The notes under the pieces: generated by a model | Seen by the model: the letters and a program-made list of their open reading frames with translations, nothing else | Database searches by the model: none | Told to the model about the DNA's origin: nothing | Assembly: GCA_963728285.1 (NCBI GenBank) | Contig: CAVSJR010000001.1 | Location: 620,001 to 684,000 of the forward strand | Length of the DNA: 64,000 nt | Direction: 5' to 3' | Source: CAVSJR01 sp963728285 | Lineage (GTDB): Bacteria > Actinomycetota > UBA4738 > HRBIN12 | Program-made: the position numbers and the translations under genes | Shown here: positions 28,677 through 38,004 of the stretch, in pieces | How the letters are laid out: each line of letters begins with the position of its first letter | Position numbering within the stretch: the first letter of the stretch is position 1

Positions 28677-28686
28677 GGCGAAGCCC

Positions 28687-29664
28687 ATGGGAGGCCGCGC
28701 CTACTTCGTCTCCAAGATCGGGCAGTCGATCGCGACCCTTGCGTTCGTGGTGGCCTTCAACTTCTTTCTCTTCCGCGTCATGCCGGGTGACCCGGTCCGG
28801 TTGCTGGCCAAGGCGCAGGGGTTGGAGCTCTCCCGCCAGGCCCAGATCGATCTGATCGCCGAGCTTGGGCTCGACAAGCCGCTCCCGGCGCAGTTCGTGG
28901 ACTACGTCGGGGATACGCTCAGGGGGAACTTCGGGGACTCCTTCATCTACGGCGAGCCCGTGACCACGATCTTCGCTCGCTTCATGTGGCCGACGCTGTT
29001 GCTGGTCGGCACGGCGACGGTCCTGATGACGGTCATCGGCCTCTTCCTCGGGATTCGGGGAGGCTGGAATCGGGGCAGCAAGGGCGACGTCGCCTCGATG
29101 GGGATCTCGCTCGTGCTCTACTCGATGCCCGAGTTCTGGCTCGGGATGATGCTCCTGGTGCTCCTGGCCACGACAGCCGGCGCGTTCCCTCAGGGTGGGT
29201 TCCAGTCGACCCAGAGCGGCATCACCGGCATGAGCAAGGTCGTGGACATCCTGAACCACATGTTCCTGCCGACGCTGACGCTGACGCTGGCGTACCTCGG
29301 CGAGTACTACCTGCTCATGCGGTCATCGTTGCTCGAGGTCCTCGGCGAGGAGTACGTCACGACCGCCCGGGCGAAGGGCATCGGGGAGCAGAAGGTCCTG
29401 TGGCACCACGCCGTCCGCAACGCCCTCCTGCCGACGGTCACCCTCGTCGCATTGTCGTTCGGGTTCGTCATCGGTGGGGCCGTGACGGTCGAGCTGGTGT
29501 TCTCCTACCCGGGCCTCGGGCTCCTCACGTTCGAGGCATTGGACACCCAGGACTACGCGCTGCTGCAGGGAATGTTCCTGTTCTTCAGCCTCGCGGTCAT
29601 CGTCGCCAACCTGGCGGCCGATCTCCTCTACAGCTATCTCGATCCGCGCGTCCGGGAGGCGTGA
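28687..29664 (+). CDS. Peptide ABC transporter permease (DppB/OppB type)
   Basis: The intact 325-residue inner-membrane permease has the N-terminal RVMPGDPVRLLAK block typical of the DppB branch. It also carries GNFGDSFIYGEPV and the EAA loop (EYVTTARAKGIGEQKVLWHHAVRNALLP) that docks on the ATPase. About six membrane helices are predicted. It lies directly behind the binding-protein gene and four bases before the second permease. It is the only member of this operon, with DppF, that shows no frame break. Confidence 0.92.
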   Translation: MGGRAYFVSKIGQSIATLAFVVAFNFFLFRVMPGDPVRLLAKAQGLELSRQAQIDLIAELGLDKPLPAQFVDYVGDTLRGNFGDSFIYGEPVTTIFARFMWPTLLLVGTATVLMTVIGLFLGIRGGWNRGSKGDVASMGISLVLYSMPEFWLGMMLLVLLATTAGAFPQGGFQSTQSGITGMSKVVDILNHMFLPTLTLTLAYLGEYYLLMRSSLLEVLGEEYVTTARAKGIGEQKVLWHHAVRNALLPTVTLVALSFGFVIGGAVTVELVFSYPGLGLLTFEALDTQDYALLQGMFLFFSLAVIVANLAADLLYSYLDPRVREA

Positions 29665-29667
29665 CGC

Positions 29668-30609
29668 ATGGAACACCGACCTCTCGACCGCCCCCGATGC
29701 ACGGAGCCTCTCCCCCAAGCGAAGCCCAAAGGCCATCGCGCGAGCGCGGCGTCGAGCCTCCTGGGAACAGACGTGGCGGACGTTCCGCAGAAGCAAGATG
29801 GGAATGGCCGGGCTGGTCATCCTGCTCTTCTTCGCTGCGGTCGCGATCTTCGCACCGGTCCTCGCGGACTCGAGCGGCCTCGATCCCGTTGTCTCCGACG
29901 GCCCGATCCTTGCCCCGCCGAGCCTCCAGTACCCGTTCGGGACCGACGACCTCGGTCGCTCGGTCCTCACGCTCACGATCTGGGGATCGAGGATCTCGCT
30001 CCTCGTCGGGCTCATGGCGACCGTCGTCTCCATGTTGGTCGGCTCCGGCATCGGGATCCTCGCCGGCTACCGAGGAGGGCTTCTGGGATCGGGTGCTGAT
30101 GCGGATCACGGACTGGTTCCTCGTCATTCCGTGGCTCGCGCTCGCGATCACGCTGGCCGCCATCTTCGGCCAGTCCCTCTTCGTGATCGTGATGGTGATC
30201 GGCCTGACCTCCTGGGCGGCGACGGCGCGGCTCGTCAGGAGCCAGGCGCTCTCCGTCAAGGAGCGGCCCTTCGTCGAACGCGCGCGGGGGCTCGGTGCCG
30301 GCAACTGGCAGCTCGTGCGCCGGCACGTCCTCCCGAACCTCTTCCCCGTGATCTTCGCGAACACGATCCTCACCGTCGCCCTGTCCATCCTTTCGGAGAC
30401 GACGCTGTCGTTCCTGGGGCTTGGGGACCCGCTTCGCGTCTCCTGGGGGGCGATGCTCGAGCTCGCGTTCGAGGCCGGCGCGTCGACGCTCGGGCGCATG
30501 GTGGTGGCTGGCCGCGCCGGGGGTCTCGATCGTGCTCGTGGTGCTCGCCTTCACGATGTGCGGCTACGCCCTGGACGAGATCGTCAACCCGCGATTGCGA
30601 CGGCGATGA
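29668..30609 (+). CDS. Peptide ABC transporter permease (DppC/OppC type), frameshifted
   Basis: The reconstructed permease begins NTDLSTAPDARSLSPKRSPK and carries SWEQTWRTFRRSKMGMAGLV, the usual cytoplasmic lead-in of DppC. It continues with YPFGTDDLGRSVLTLTIWGSRISLLVG, the EAA loop (PFVERARGLGAGNWQLVRRHVLPN) and WWWLAAPGVSIVLVVLAFTMCG. The last part is GYALDEIVNPRLRRR. Three one-base breaks are visible: near 29671 (extra G after ATG), near 30080 (GGAGGGC) and near 30495 (CGGGCGC). Its stop overlaps the start of the ATPase gene (ATGA). Confidence 0.85.
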
Positions 30610-31603
30610 GCGTCCTCTCCGTTCGCGATCTCTCGGTGACCTACTCCACTGAGGGAGGGCCGGTGCCGGCCGTTCGCGGCGTCGACATGGAGATCGGGCG
30701 TGGCGAGGTGCTCGGCTCTGGCCGGCGAGTCCGGATGCGGGAAGTCCACGATCGCCCACGCACTCATGCGGCTCCTGCCGACGGGAACGGATGTGGGCGG
30801 GACGATCTCGCTGAACGGGAAGGACGTTCTGGGCATGAGCCCGAGGCAGCTGAAGGCCGTTCGATGGACCGAGGCGTCCATCGTCTTCCAGGGCGCCATG
30901 CACGCGCTGAACCCAGTGCTTCGCGTGTCCGACCAGATCACCGAGGCGATCCAGGCCCACGCACAGGCCGGGAGGAAGGAGGCGACGATCCGGGTCGGAG
31001 AGCTCCTGGAGCAGGTCGGGCTGCCCGCCCGAAGGATGAAGGACTATCCGCACGAGTTCTCCGGCGGCCAGCGCCAACGCGTGATGATCGCGATGGCCCT
31101 GGCCTGCAGCCCGGATCTCATCGTCGCCGACGAGCCGACCACGGCGCTCGATGTGATGGTGCAGGCCCAGGTGTTGAGGCTGCTCAAGGACCTCCAGCGC
31201 GATCTCGGGCTCGCCATGCTGTTCGTCACCCACGACCTCTCCGTCCTGGCCGAGGTGAGCGACCGGCTGGCGGTGATGTATGCGGGGAAGATCGTGGAGG
31301 AGGGACCGGCGCGGCAGGTGTTCACGGATCCGCGCCACCCCTACACGAAGGCGCTCGCCGATGCCTTCCCCGAGATCGGCGACGACCGCTTCCTCCAGGC
31401 CCCAACCGGCCTGGGGGGCGACCCTCCCGATCCACAGTCCATCCCGAGCGGGTGCAGCTTCCATCCACGGTGCCCCGTGGCCTTCGACGCGTGCCCGACC
31501 ATCGAGCCGGCCCTCTACCGGGCCGGACGAGGGGCGGCGGGCCGCGTGTCTGCTCGTCGACGGGGACGCCGTCCATGCCGGAGCCGAACATGAGCATGCC
31601 TGA
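30606..31603 (+). CDS. Peptide ABC transporter ATP-binding protein (DppD/OppD type), frameshifted
   Basis: The ATPase starts SVLSVRDLSVTYSTEGGPVP and carries Walker A GESGCGKST, Q-loop IVFQGAMHALNP and signature FSGGQRQRV. Walker B is LIVADEPTTALD and the H-loop is FVTHD. The C-terminal oligopeptide-transporter motif GCSFHPRCPVAF, with a downstream Cys, is present. Breaks: near 30715 (one extra G before LALAGESG) and near 31538 (before RRAACLLVDGDAV). With those corrected, the stop overlaps the start of the second ATPase. It pairs with DppF to drive peptide import. Confidence 0.88.
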
Positions 31604-32714
31604 AGCCCCCGCCGGGGATTCGGTCCGGCCGCTGCTCGAGGTCCGGGACCTCGAGGTGTCGTTCTCATCCCGGATGGGACTGGCGTCCTCGCTCGTCGGC
31701 AAGAAGCCGATCATCGCGCGCGCCGTCGATGGGGTCTCGCTCTCCCTCGGTGAGGGCGAGGTGCTCGCCCTGGCCGGCGAATCCGGATGCGGAAAGACGA
31801 CGCTCGCTCGATCGATCATGGGCTTCGTCCAGCCACGTGCGGGCGAGATCCTCTTCGAGGGTCGCCCGCTCGGCCGCAAGCTTCGCGAGTACCGGCGGCA
31901 CGTGCAGATGGTCTATCAGGACCCCACCGGCGCGCTGAATCCCCGGCAGACGATCTACGAGTCGGTCGCCGAGGGCGTGCGGATCCACAAGCTCTCGGGA
32001 GACGAGGACGAGCTGGTCTCCCAGGCGCTGTCTCGAGCCGGCCTTCGCCCTCCCGAGCGATTCTTCCTGTTGTACCCGCACGAGCTCTCGGGCGGCCAGC
32101 GGCAGCGCGTGGTCATCGCCGGCGCGCTCGCACTCGAGCCCCGAGTGATCGTCGCCGACGAGCCGGTCTCCAACCTCGACGCGTCGGTCCGCGGTGAGAT
32201 CCTCCAGCTCCTGCTCAAGCTCCGGAAGGAGTCGCGGATCAGCGTGCTCATCGTCACGCACGACCTGGGCCTCGCGTGGACGGTCGCCGATCGCGTCGCC
32301 GTGATGTATCTCGGAAGGATCGTCGAGGTGGGACCCACCAGGGACGTGCTTACGCAGCCCATGCACCCGTACACGCGCGCGCTCCTCGACGTCGTCCCGG
32401 AGCCCGGAGGAGTCGATCGACCGTTCCTGGTCGGCGAGCCGCCGGATCCCACGAGGATCCCCAGTGGGTGCAGGTTCCATCCTCGATGCCCGGAGATCGC
32501 GAGCGGACGAGCGCGCGCCGCGGGCATCGAGGATCGCTGCCGGGGCGAGGACCTCGGACTCGAGGAGCTTCGCGAGCGACATCTGGCGGCCTGCCACCTC
32601 GCGTCCGCCGAGGGAGGAACGGCGCGCATCGCGACCCAGCCCGCCGCGTCGACGGCGGCGCCGCCGTCGACCAGGGCGCAACCGGCGTCCGGGCCGGATC
32701 GCCCGGCGCCCTAG
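31590..32714 (+). CDS. Peptide ABC transporter ATP-binding protein (DppF/OppF type)
   Basis: The intact 374-residue ATPase has Walker A GESGCGKTT, Q-loop MVYQDPTGALNPRQT, signature LSGGQRQRV, Walker B VIVADEPVSNLD and H-loop IVTHD. The C-terminal HPYTRALLDVVP and GCRFHPRCPEI blocks assign it to the OppF/DppF group. A Thr/Ala/Pro-rich tail follows. Of three near ATGs, the one at 31590 is used because it gives a short overlap with the preceding gene. Its stop shares a CTAG with the convergent lipoprotein gene. Confidence 0.9.
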   Translation: MSMPEAPAGDSVRPLLEVRDLEVSFSSRMGLASSLVGKKPIIARAVDGVSLSLGEGEVLALAGESGCGKTTLARSIMGFVQPRAGEILFEGRPLGRKLREYRRHVQMVYQDPTGALNPRQTIYESVAEGVRIHKLSGDEDELVSQALSRAGLRPPERFFLLYPHELSGGQRQRVVIAGALALEPRVIVADEPVSNLDASVRGEILQLLLKLRKESRISVLIVTHDLGLAWTVADRVAVMYLGRIVEVGPTRDVLTQPMHPYTRALLDVVPEPGGVDRPFLVGEPPDPTRIPSGCRFHPRCPEIASGRARAAGIEDRCRGEDLGLEELRERHLAACHLASAEGGTARIATQPAASTAAPPSTRAQPASGPDRPAP

Positions 32715-34000
32715 GGACCGATCGCCTCGATCGCCGCGATGCCGGTGAGCCCGGGCGCGGGGATCGACGACTGCACCGTTCCGGTCGATGCCTCGAGCTG
32801 CTCGATCCGTCCGGGGACCGCCGCGTACAGCCGGCGCCCGTCCGGGCTGAGCGTGAGCCCCACCAGCGTCCCGCCGAGCGACCACGGAGGCGACGCCCGC
32901 ATGGCGTCGGTGTCGATCGAGACGATGGCATCTCCGCGGCCGACGTAGAGGGTCCGCCCGTCGCCGCCGACCCCGGCCATCGTCGATCCGCCCGGTGAGC
33001 CGGCTGAGATCGACGCGCGCGAGCCGTGACGACCTCCATCGACCGCGCGGCGAGCTCGGCGATCAGCCCATGGTCTGTGTCGACGACGAAGACCCGGCGG
33101 CCGTCGGGCGACACCGCGATGGCCGTCGCGTCGGCCGAGGCGGAGCCGAACCCCCGCGGGAGGCCGGCGCAGAACGCCCACTGATCCTCAAGGCTGAGCG
33201 TGTGAACGAAGGCGACCGCACTCGAGGACTCCCCGCCCCAGCCGTCGGCCGAGGCATCGCGCGCCGTAGCCCTCGGCGTACTCGCTGGGCTGGTCGGTGT
33301 AGAGCGTGTAGAGGCGATCGCCCTCGGGCGCCAGCACCTGGTTCAGTCGCGTCCCGCCCATCGTCTCCGAGGGGGCCTTGTCGCGGCCGAAGACGTCCTC
33401 CACCCTGACCCGAGTGCGAGGTCGAGGCTCGCCACCCGGTACGCGCTCGGGTCGAGGGGGGGCACGTAGCTGATCAGGAACAGGTGGCCGCCGTCCGAGG
33501 AGAACGCCTCCGGCTCGAAGTTGCCTCGCAAGCGATACCGCTGCGGAGCCTCGGCGCCGGCGGCGTCCGCGACGACGATGGCCGTCGACGAACGGGGAAC
33601 CGGCTCCCACGGCTCCTGGCCGTCGGCGGGCGGGGCCATGAGCGCCACCCGGCTCCCGTCGGCCGACACGACGCGGACCGCGAGCTCTCCGTGCAGGCGG
33701 GCCGTCGACGACGGCTCTCCGGTCGCCGGGTCCAGGGTCGGCCACGACGGTATCCCCATCGTCGATGCGAGCGGAGACGAGCTCCGATCGTCCCGGCATG
33801 GCGAGCTCCGCGGGCGCCTCGAACGCGATCGATCCGTCCCGCGCTCGCAGGCCCGTGACGCCGTGGCCCGAATCGACCACGAGCAGATCGGACGCGCCGC
33901 TCGACTGAGGGTCCCGTTCACCGACCGACGAGCACGCCGTCGTCCCGGCGATGATCAGCAGCAGCGCCGGCAGGAGCGATCGAATCCGCCTCGCGGTCAT
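32711..34000 (-). CDS. Lipoprotein with beta-propeller-like repeats, heavily frameshifted
   Basis: The protein starts TARRIRSLLPALLLIIAGTT with lipobox GTTAC, so it should be lipid-anchored outside the membrane. The rest, read over several frames, contains propeller-like strands: LLVVDSGHGVTGLRARDGSI, ALMAPPADGQEPWEPVPRSS, AVSPDGRRVFVVDTDHGLIAE and LTLSPDGRRLYAAVPGRIEQ. Breaks lie near 33750, 33400, 33230 and 33010. GGAGG precedes the ATG. The predicted length is about 429 residues. Such proteins often monitor or bind envelope ligands, but nothing specifies the ligand here. Confidence 0.65.
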
Positions 34001-34183
34001 GAGGTCCTCCCTCCGTCGTGCCGGCTCGGGGTCTCCTCGAACGGTGTCCCGACCGGTCAACCCCATAGACACCGCTGCGCGTCGTCCGGTTCCTGCGGCG
34101 TCGGGCACGCCTCGGAGGTGGGGCGGGAGGCCCGCGATAGAATCCCGCAATCGCTCCCGCGGCCTGCGGAAACGATCCAGCCC

Positions 34184-34912
34184 ATGTCGATCCTGCGCGA
34201 CTTCGAACGCCGACTCGAGGGCCTCGTCGAGGGGCTGTTCGCAAGCGCGTTCCGCGGGGGCCTTCAGCCGGTTGAGCTCGCGAAGCGGATCCTCCGCGAG
34301 ATGGACGCCGGCAAGACCGTCGGCGTCAGCGAGATCTGGGCTCCCAATCGATTCGTGTTCCAGCTCTCGCAGCCGGACTTCGACCGGTTCCAGCAGGCGG
34401 AGGGCGCCCTCGCCATCGAGCTCCAGCGCGTCGTCCGAGAACATGCGATGGAGCGCGGGTGGGGACTCGTCGGACCGCCCGAGATCGCGTTCGAGGTCGA
34501 CGAGCAACTCGGAAAGGGTCGCATGCGGTGCGAGGCGTCCCTGGTGGAGGGCCCCGATCGCGTGGATCCGATCCCGACGCCGGTCGGTCCGGGTGGCGTC
34601 GGGGCGGGAGGCGGCGCCGCCGACGCAGCCCTGCTCGTCCTCGAGGAGGGGAAGATCGGTCGCAGCGTTCGCATCCGCAAGGAGGTGGTGACCGTCGGGC
34701 GCCTTCCGGAGTGCGACGTCGTGGTCGCCGACCCCGGCGCATCCCGACGTCATGCGCAGATACGGCACGAGGACGGGAGCTATGTCCTGACCGACCTCGG
34801 CTCGACGAACGGGACCCTGGTCAACGACGAGTTCGTCAACGGCTCCCGCTCGCTCCAGCAGGGTGACCGCATCACCATCGGGAACACGGTGCTCGAGTTC
34901 CGGGCGGGCTGA
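34184..34912 (+). CDS. fhaA: FHA-domain protein with DUF3662 (FhaA-like)
   Basis: The 242-residue protein has the N-terminal DUF3662 domain (SILRDFERRLEGLVEGLFAS, LQPVELAKRILREMDAGKTV). A Gly-rich linker and a C-terminal FHA phosphothreonine-binding domain follow (VGRLPECDVVVADPGASRRHAQI, LTDLGSTNGTLVN). This matches actinobacterial FhaA, which reads PknB-dependent phosphorylation and affects wall synthesis. It opens the cluster that ends with pknB, and its stop overlaps the next FHA gene. Mycobacterial FhaA is longer because of a long linker, which is short here. Confidence 0.88.
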   Translation: MSILRDFERRLEGLVEGLFASAFRGGLQPVELAKRILREMDAGKTVGVSEIWAPNRFVFQLSQPDFDRFQQAEGALAIELQRVVREHAMERGWGLVGPPEIAFEVDEQLGKGRMRCEASLVEGPDRVDPIPTPVGPGGVGAGGGAADAALLVLEEGKIGRSVRIRKEVVTVGRLPECDVVVADPGASRRHAQIRHEDGSYVLTDLGSTNGTLVNDEFVNGSRSLQQGDRITIGNTVLEFRAG

Positions 34913-35388
34913 TGTCGCCGTTCGCCCTGACGCTGATGAAGTTCGGGCTGCTGGTGCTCCTGTATCTCTTCGTCTGGCGGTCCCTGAAGACGGTGGCGTC
35001 CGGACTCTCCGATCGCCCTCGCTCGGCGGCATCCGTGCCGGCCCCACCGCCGGCGGCACCGCCGGCTCGCGCGTCCAAGCGCCGGGGAGGCTCGGGCGTC
35101 CCGACGAACGTCGTGATCCACGGCAAGGACGGCCGCCGGATCGGCAGCTTCAAGCTCACCGGCGACATCGAGATCGGGCGAGCCGACCACTGCACCATCC
35201 GACTCGCGGACACCTACGCGTCCCAGGTCCACGCGAGACTCTCGGCGCGAAACGGCTCGTGGACCATCGAGGATCTCGGCTCGACGAACGGCACGTTCCT
35301 GAACGAGCGCCGCCTGGAGTCACCGAGCCAGGTCCGCTCCGGGGACAAGGTCCGTATCGGGACGACGGTCCTGGAGCTGCGGGCGTGA
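34912..35388 (+). CDS. fhaB: FHA-domain membrane protein (FhaB/FipA-like)
   Basis: The 158-residue protein has one N-terminal helix (LTLMKFGLLVLLYLFVW), a Pro/Ala-rich linker and a C-terminal FHA domain (DIEIGRADHCTIRLADTYAS, HARLSARNGSWTIEDL, GSTNGTFLN). The binding residues G-R, S-H and N are present. The architecture matches FhaB, which in mycobacteria ties PknA/PknB signalling to division proteins. The ATG shares one base with the fhaA stop (TGATG). It is followed by the phosphatase gene after 22 bases. Confidence 0.88.
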   Translation: MSPFALTLMKFGLLVLLYLFVWRSLKTVASGLSDRPRSAASVPAPPPAAPPARASKRRGGSGVPTNVVIHGKDGRRIGSFKLTGDIEIGRADHCTIRLADTYASQVHARLSARNGSWTIEDLGSTNGTFLNERRLESPSQVRSGDKVRIGTTVLELRA

Positions 35389-35410
35389 CGACGGCCACGG
35401 AGCCGCCGGC

Positions 35411-36634
35411 GTGAGGATCACGGCCGCCGCCGCCACCGACATCGGCCGCGTCCGCGAGGGCAACGAGGACGCCTACCTCAACGACGCCCCGCTGTTCGCC
35501 GTCGCCGACGGGATGGGAGGACACCAGGGAGGCGAGGTGGCCTCGCGGCTCGCGCTCGAGACCCTCGAGGTCCTGTTCAAGCGCGGGCGAGGAACCCTCG
35601 CCGACCATCTCCGTGAGGCGAACCGTGCGGTATTCGAACGCTCCGGCCGCGACGCCGCGGTCGCCGGGATGGGGACGACGCTGACGGCGGCCGTCGCCGA
35701 GGCCGGCCGGCTGCGGCTCGCGCACGTCGGCGACTCCCGGGCCTACCTCCTTCGAGACGGCGGGCTCCGCATGCTCACCGAGGACCACACGCTCGTCCAG
35801 CGGATGGTCGAGCGCGGCGAGATCACAGAACAGGAGGCCGACGTTCATCCGCATCGGAGCGTGCTCACGCGCACCATCGGGACCGAGCCCGACGTGCAGA
35901 TCGACGAGGGCGTGCTCGACGCCCAGGACGGGGACCGCATCCTCCTCTGTTCGGACGGGCTCACGGGCATGGTGGCGGACGAGCAGATCGAGAGGATCCT
36001 TCGGGACGCCGCCGAGCCGAGGGACGCGGTGAGGGAGCTCGTCCGGGCCGCCAACGCTGCGGGAGGAGTGGACAACATCACGGTCGTCGTCCTCGACCTC
36101 TCGCTCGAGGACTCGGAGCGGAGGGCCGGCGACGAGGCGGCGGGCGCGCGGACGCCGGCGGCCGCGAGCAAGCGGGACGGGACGGGGACCGCAGGCCGGG
36201 GGGCGACCGGCCGGCGGGCGCGAGGTCCGATGGTGAGGCGCGTCGCGCTGTGGTCGATCGCCGCCGTGCTCATCGTGGTCGTGGGGCTCTTCGGATTGCG
36301 CTTCTATCTGGACCAGCAGTGGTACGTCGGCGTGGACAACGGTCGAGTCGCCATCTTCAGGGGGATCCCGTCGGAGATCTTCGGGTTCCGCCTGCATCAC
36401 CTCGTGGTGCTGACGCAGCTTCCCGCCTCGGAGGTCCAGCAACTGTCCTTCTACGAGCGGCTCGGCGAGGGCGTCACCGCCGAGGACAGGTCCGCCGCCG
36501 ACGACATCGTGCGCCAGATCGGGGCCGATCTCCGTGCGAAGCAGGCCGCCGAGGAGGCCGCCGAGCGCCGGGCCGAGCGGGCGGAGCGGCGCGAGAAGAA
36601 GCAGCGTCGCGACCAGGCGCAGGACGCCGCGTGA
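35411..36634 (+). CDS. pstP: PP2C-family Ser/Thr protein phosphatase (PstP-like)
   Basis: The 407-residue phosphatase reverses PknB phosphorylation. PP2C metal-binding motifs are intact: GRVREGNEDAYL, FAVADGMGGHQGGEVAS, HVGDSRAYLLRDGGL, LLCSDGLTGMV and GGVDNITVVV. A flexible linker leads to one membrane helix (LWSIAAVLIVVVGLFGL) and an extracytoplasmic domain that ends in a highly charged KxxEEAAERRAERAERREKK tail. It starts with GTG 22 bases after fhaB. Its TGA overlaps the GTG of the SEDS gene. Confidence 0.9.
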   Translation: MRITAAAATDIGRVREGNEDAYLNDAPLFAVADGMGGHQGGEVASRLALETLEVLFKRGRGTLADHLREANRAVFERSGRDAAVAGMGTTLTAAVAEAGRLRLAHVGDSRAYLLRDGGLRMLTEDHTLVQRMVERGEITEQEADVHPHRSVLTRTIGTEPDVQIDEGVLDAQDGDRILLCSDGLTGMVADEQIERILRDAAEPRDAVRELVRAANAAGGVDNITVVVLDLSLEDSERRAGDEAAGARTPAAASKRDGTGTAGRGATGRRARGPMVRRVALWSIAAVLIVVVGLFGLRFYLDQQWYVGVDNGRVAIFRGIPSEIFGFRLHHLVVLTQLPASEVQQLSFYERLGEGVTAEDRSAADDIVRQIGADLRAKQAAEEAAERRAERAERREKKQRRDQAQDAA

Positions 36635-38004
36635 GCCAAGCCAGCCTGCCGGCGGAGCGGCGTTCGCGCGGCATCCTCCTGTTGCTGCTCGCCCTCGCCA
36701 TCGCCATCGCGGCCTACGTGCTCGTCGGGCTCGGCAAGCGAGGCAGGGTGCCGGTCGATCTCGCGCTCTACGGCTCGATCTTCGTCGTCGGGTACGGCGC
36801 CGCGTGGGCGCTCGTCCGGCGCGTGGCGCGGGCGGCGGATCCGGCCCTGCTGCCCGCCGCCGCGGCGCTGACCGGCCTGGGATTCGCCGTGATCTTCCGG
36901 CTGAGCGGCGATCTCGCCGCGGAGCAGGCCACGTGGCTCGTCGTCGGGCTCCTCGCGTTCGCCGCGACGCTGCTCCTCGTCCGGGATCACCGGCAGTTGG
37001 ACGCCTACACCTACACGATCGGCCTGATCGGCCTCGCCCTGCTGCTGCTGCCCATCGCCCCCGGGATCGGCAGGACGATCAACGGCGCCCGGCTGTGGGT
37101 GCAGATCGGCCCCGTCGGCTTCCAGCCGTCGGAGCTCGGAAAGGTGTTCATCGTGATCTTCCTCGCGTCGTACCTGAACGCGAACCGCGAGGTGCTCTCC
37201 ACCGGGACGGGACCGTTCGGGCTGCCGCAGGCCCGCCACCTCGGGCCGATCCTCCTGGCGTGGGGCGCCTCCCTCGCGATCCTGTTCCTGCAGAAGGATC
37301 TCGGAGCCTCATTGCTGTACTTCGCGATCTTCGTGGTCATGCTGTGGGTCGCGACGGGCCGCGCCTGGTATCTGCTGATCGGCTTCGCGCTCTTCGCCGC
37401 CGGCGCCTATCTCGGCTACCTCGCCTTCTCGCACGTGCAGCTCCGGGTCGACGTCTGGCTTCACGCCCTCGATCCCGCGAAGGTGAACGCGCAGGGCTAC
37501 GGCCAGCTCGCCCAGGGGCAGTTCGGCATGGCGAGCGGAGGCCTGTTCGGATCCGGCCTCGGGCAGGGCGTGCCGACGACCATCCCGTTCGCGTCGACCG
37601 ACTTCATCTTCGCCGCCATCGGCGAGGAGCTCGGGCTGCTCGGCACAACCGCGACCCTGCTGCTCTACGTCGTCCTCGTCGGGCGCGGCCTGCGCGTCGC
37701 CGTCCAGTGCCGAGAGGGATTCGGCACGCTGCTCGCGACCGGCCTCAGCTCGGTGATCGGCATCCAGGCCTTCGTCATCATCGGCGGCGTCACCCGATTG
37801 ATCCCCCTGACCGGGGTCACGCTTCCGTTCGTCTCGTACGGGGGCAGCAGCCTCGTCAGCAACTTCATCATCCTCGCGCTCCTGGTCAGGATCTCCGCCG
37901 GCGCGAACCCGCGGCGCCGGCCGGCGAGGAAGGCGGACGCGACGCCGATCCCGTCGCCGAAGGAATCGGCGGACGGCCCCGACGAGCACGCCGCCCATGG
38001 ATAA
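36631..38004 (+). CDS. SEDS-family peptidoglycan glycosyltransferase (FtsW/RodA)
   Basis: The 457-residue membrane protein polymerises lipid II glycan strands. It has about ten helices and SEDS signatures: GARLWVQIGPVGFQPSELGK, LFLQKDLGASLLYF with the catalytic aspartate, [19 protein letters not shown] and TGVTLPFVSYGGSSLVSNF. The GTG start overlaps the phosphatase stop (GTGA). It pairs with the class B PBP encoded next, with which it overlaps by eight bases. The cluster position matches RodA (MSMEG/Rv0017c-like) rather than the dcw-cluster FtsW, but the sequence alone does not separate them. Confidence 0.92.
   Translation: MSQASLPAERRSRGILLLLLALAIAIAAYVLVGLGKRGRVPVDLALYGSIFVVGYGAAWALVRRVARAADPALLPAAAALTGLGFAVIFRLSGDLAAEQATWLVVGLLAFAATLLLVRDHRQLDAYTYTIGLIGLALLLLPIAPGIGRTINGARLWVQIGPVGFQPSELGKVFIVIFLASYLNANREVLSTGTGPFGLPQARHLGPILLAWGASLAILFLQKDLGASLLYFAIFVVMLWVATGRAWYLLIGFALFAAGAYLGYLAFSHVQLRVDVWLHALDPAKVNAQGYGQLAQGQFGMASGGLFGSGLGQGVPTTIPFASTDFIFAAIGEELGLLGTTATLLLYVVLVGRGLRVAVQCREGFGTLLATGLSSVIGIQAFVIIGGVTRLIPLTGVTLPFVSYGGSSLVSNFIILALLVRISAGANPRRRPARKADATPIPSPKESADGPDEHAAHG

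Noticed and set aside
28986..32714. A very long open frame (over 1,200 codons) across the transporter operon
   Set aside because: Its middle parts read Arg/Gly/Pro-rich nonsense, while dppC, dppD and dppF motifs appear in pieces. It is an artefact of frame breaks plus scarce stop codons in GC-rich DNA.
33188..35059. 623-codon minus-strand frame covering fhaA
   Set aside because: Only its 3' part belongs to a gene (the lipoprotein propeller, from 34000 downward). The part across fhaA is antisense to a conserved FHA gene.
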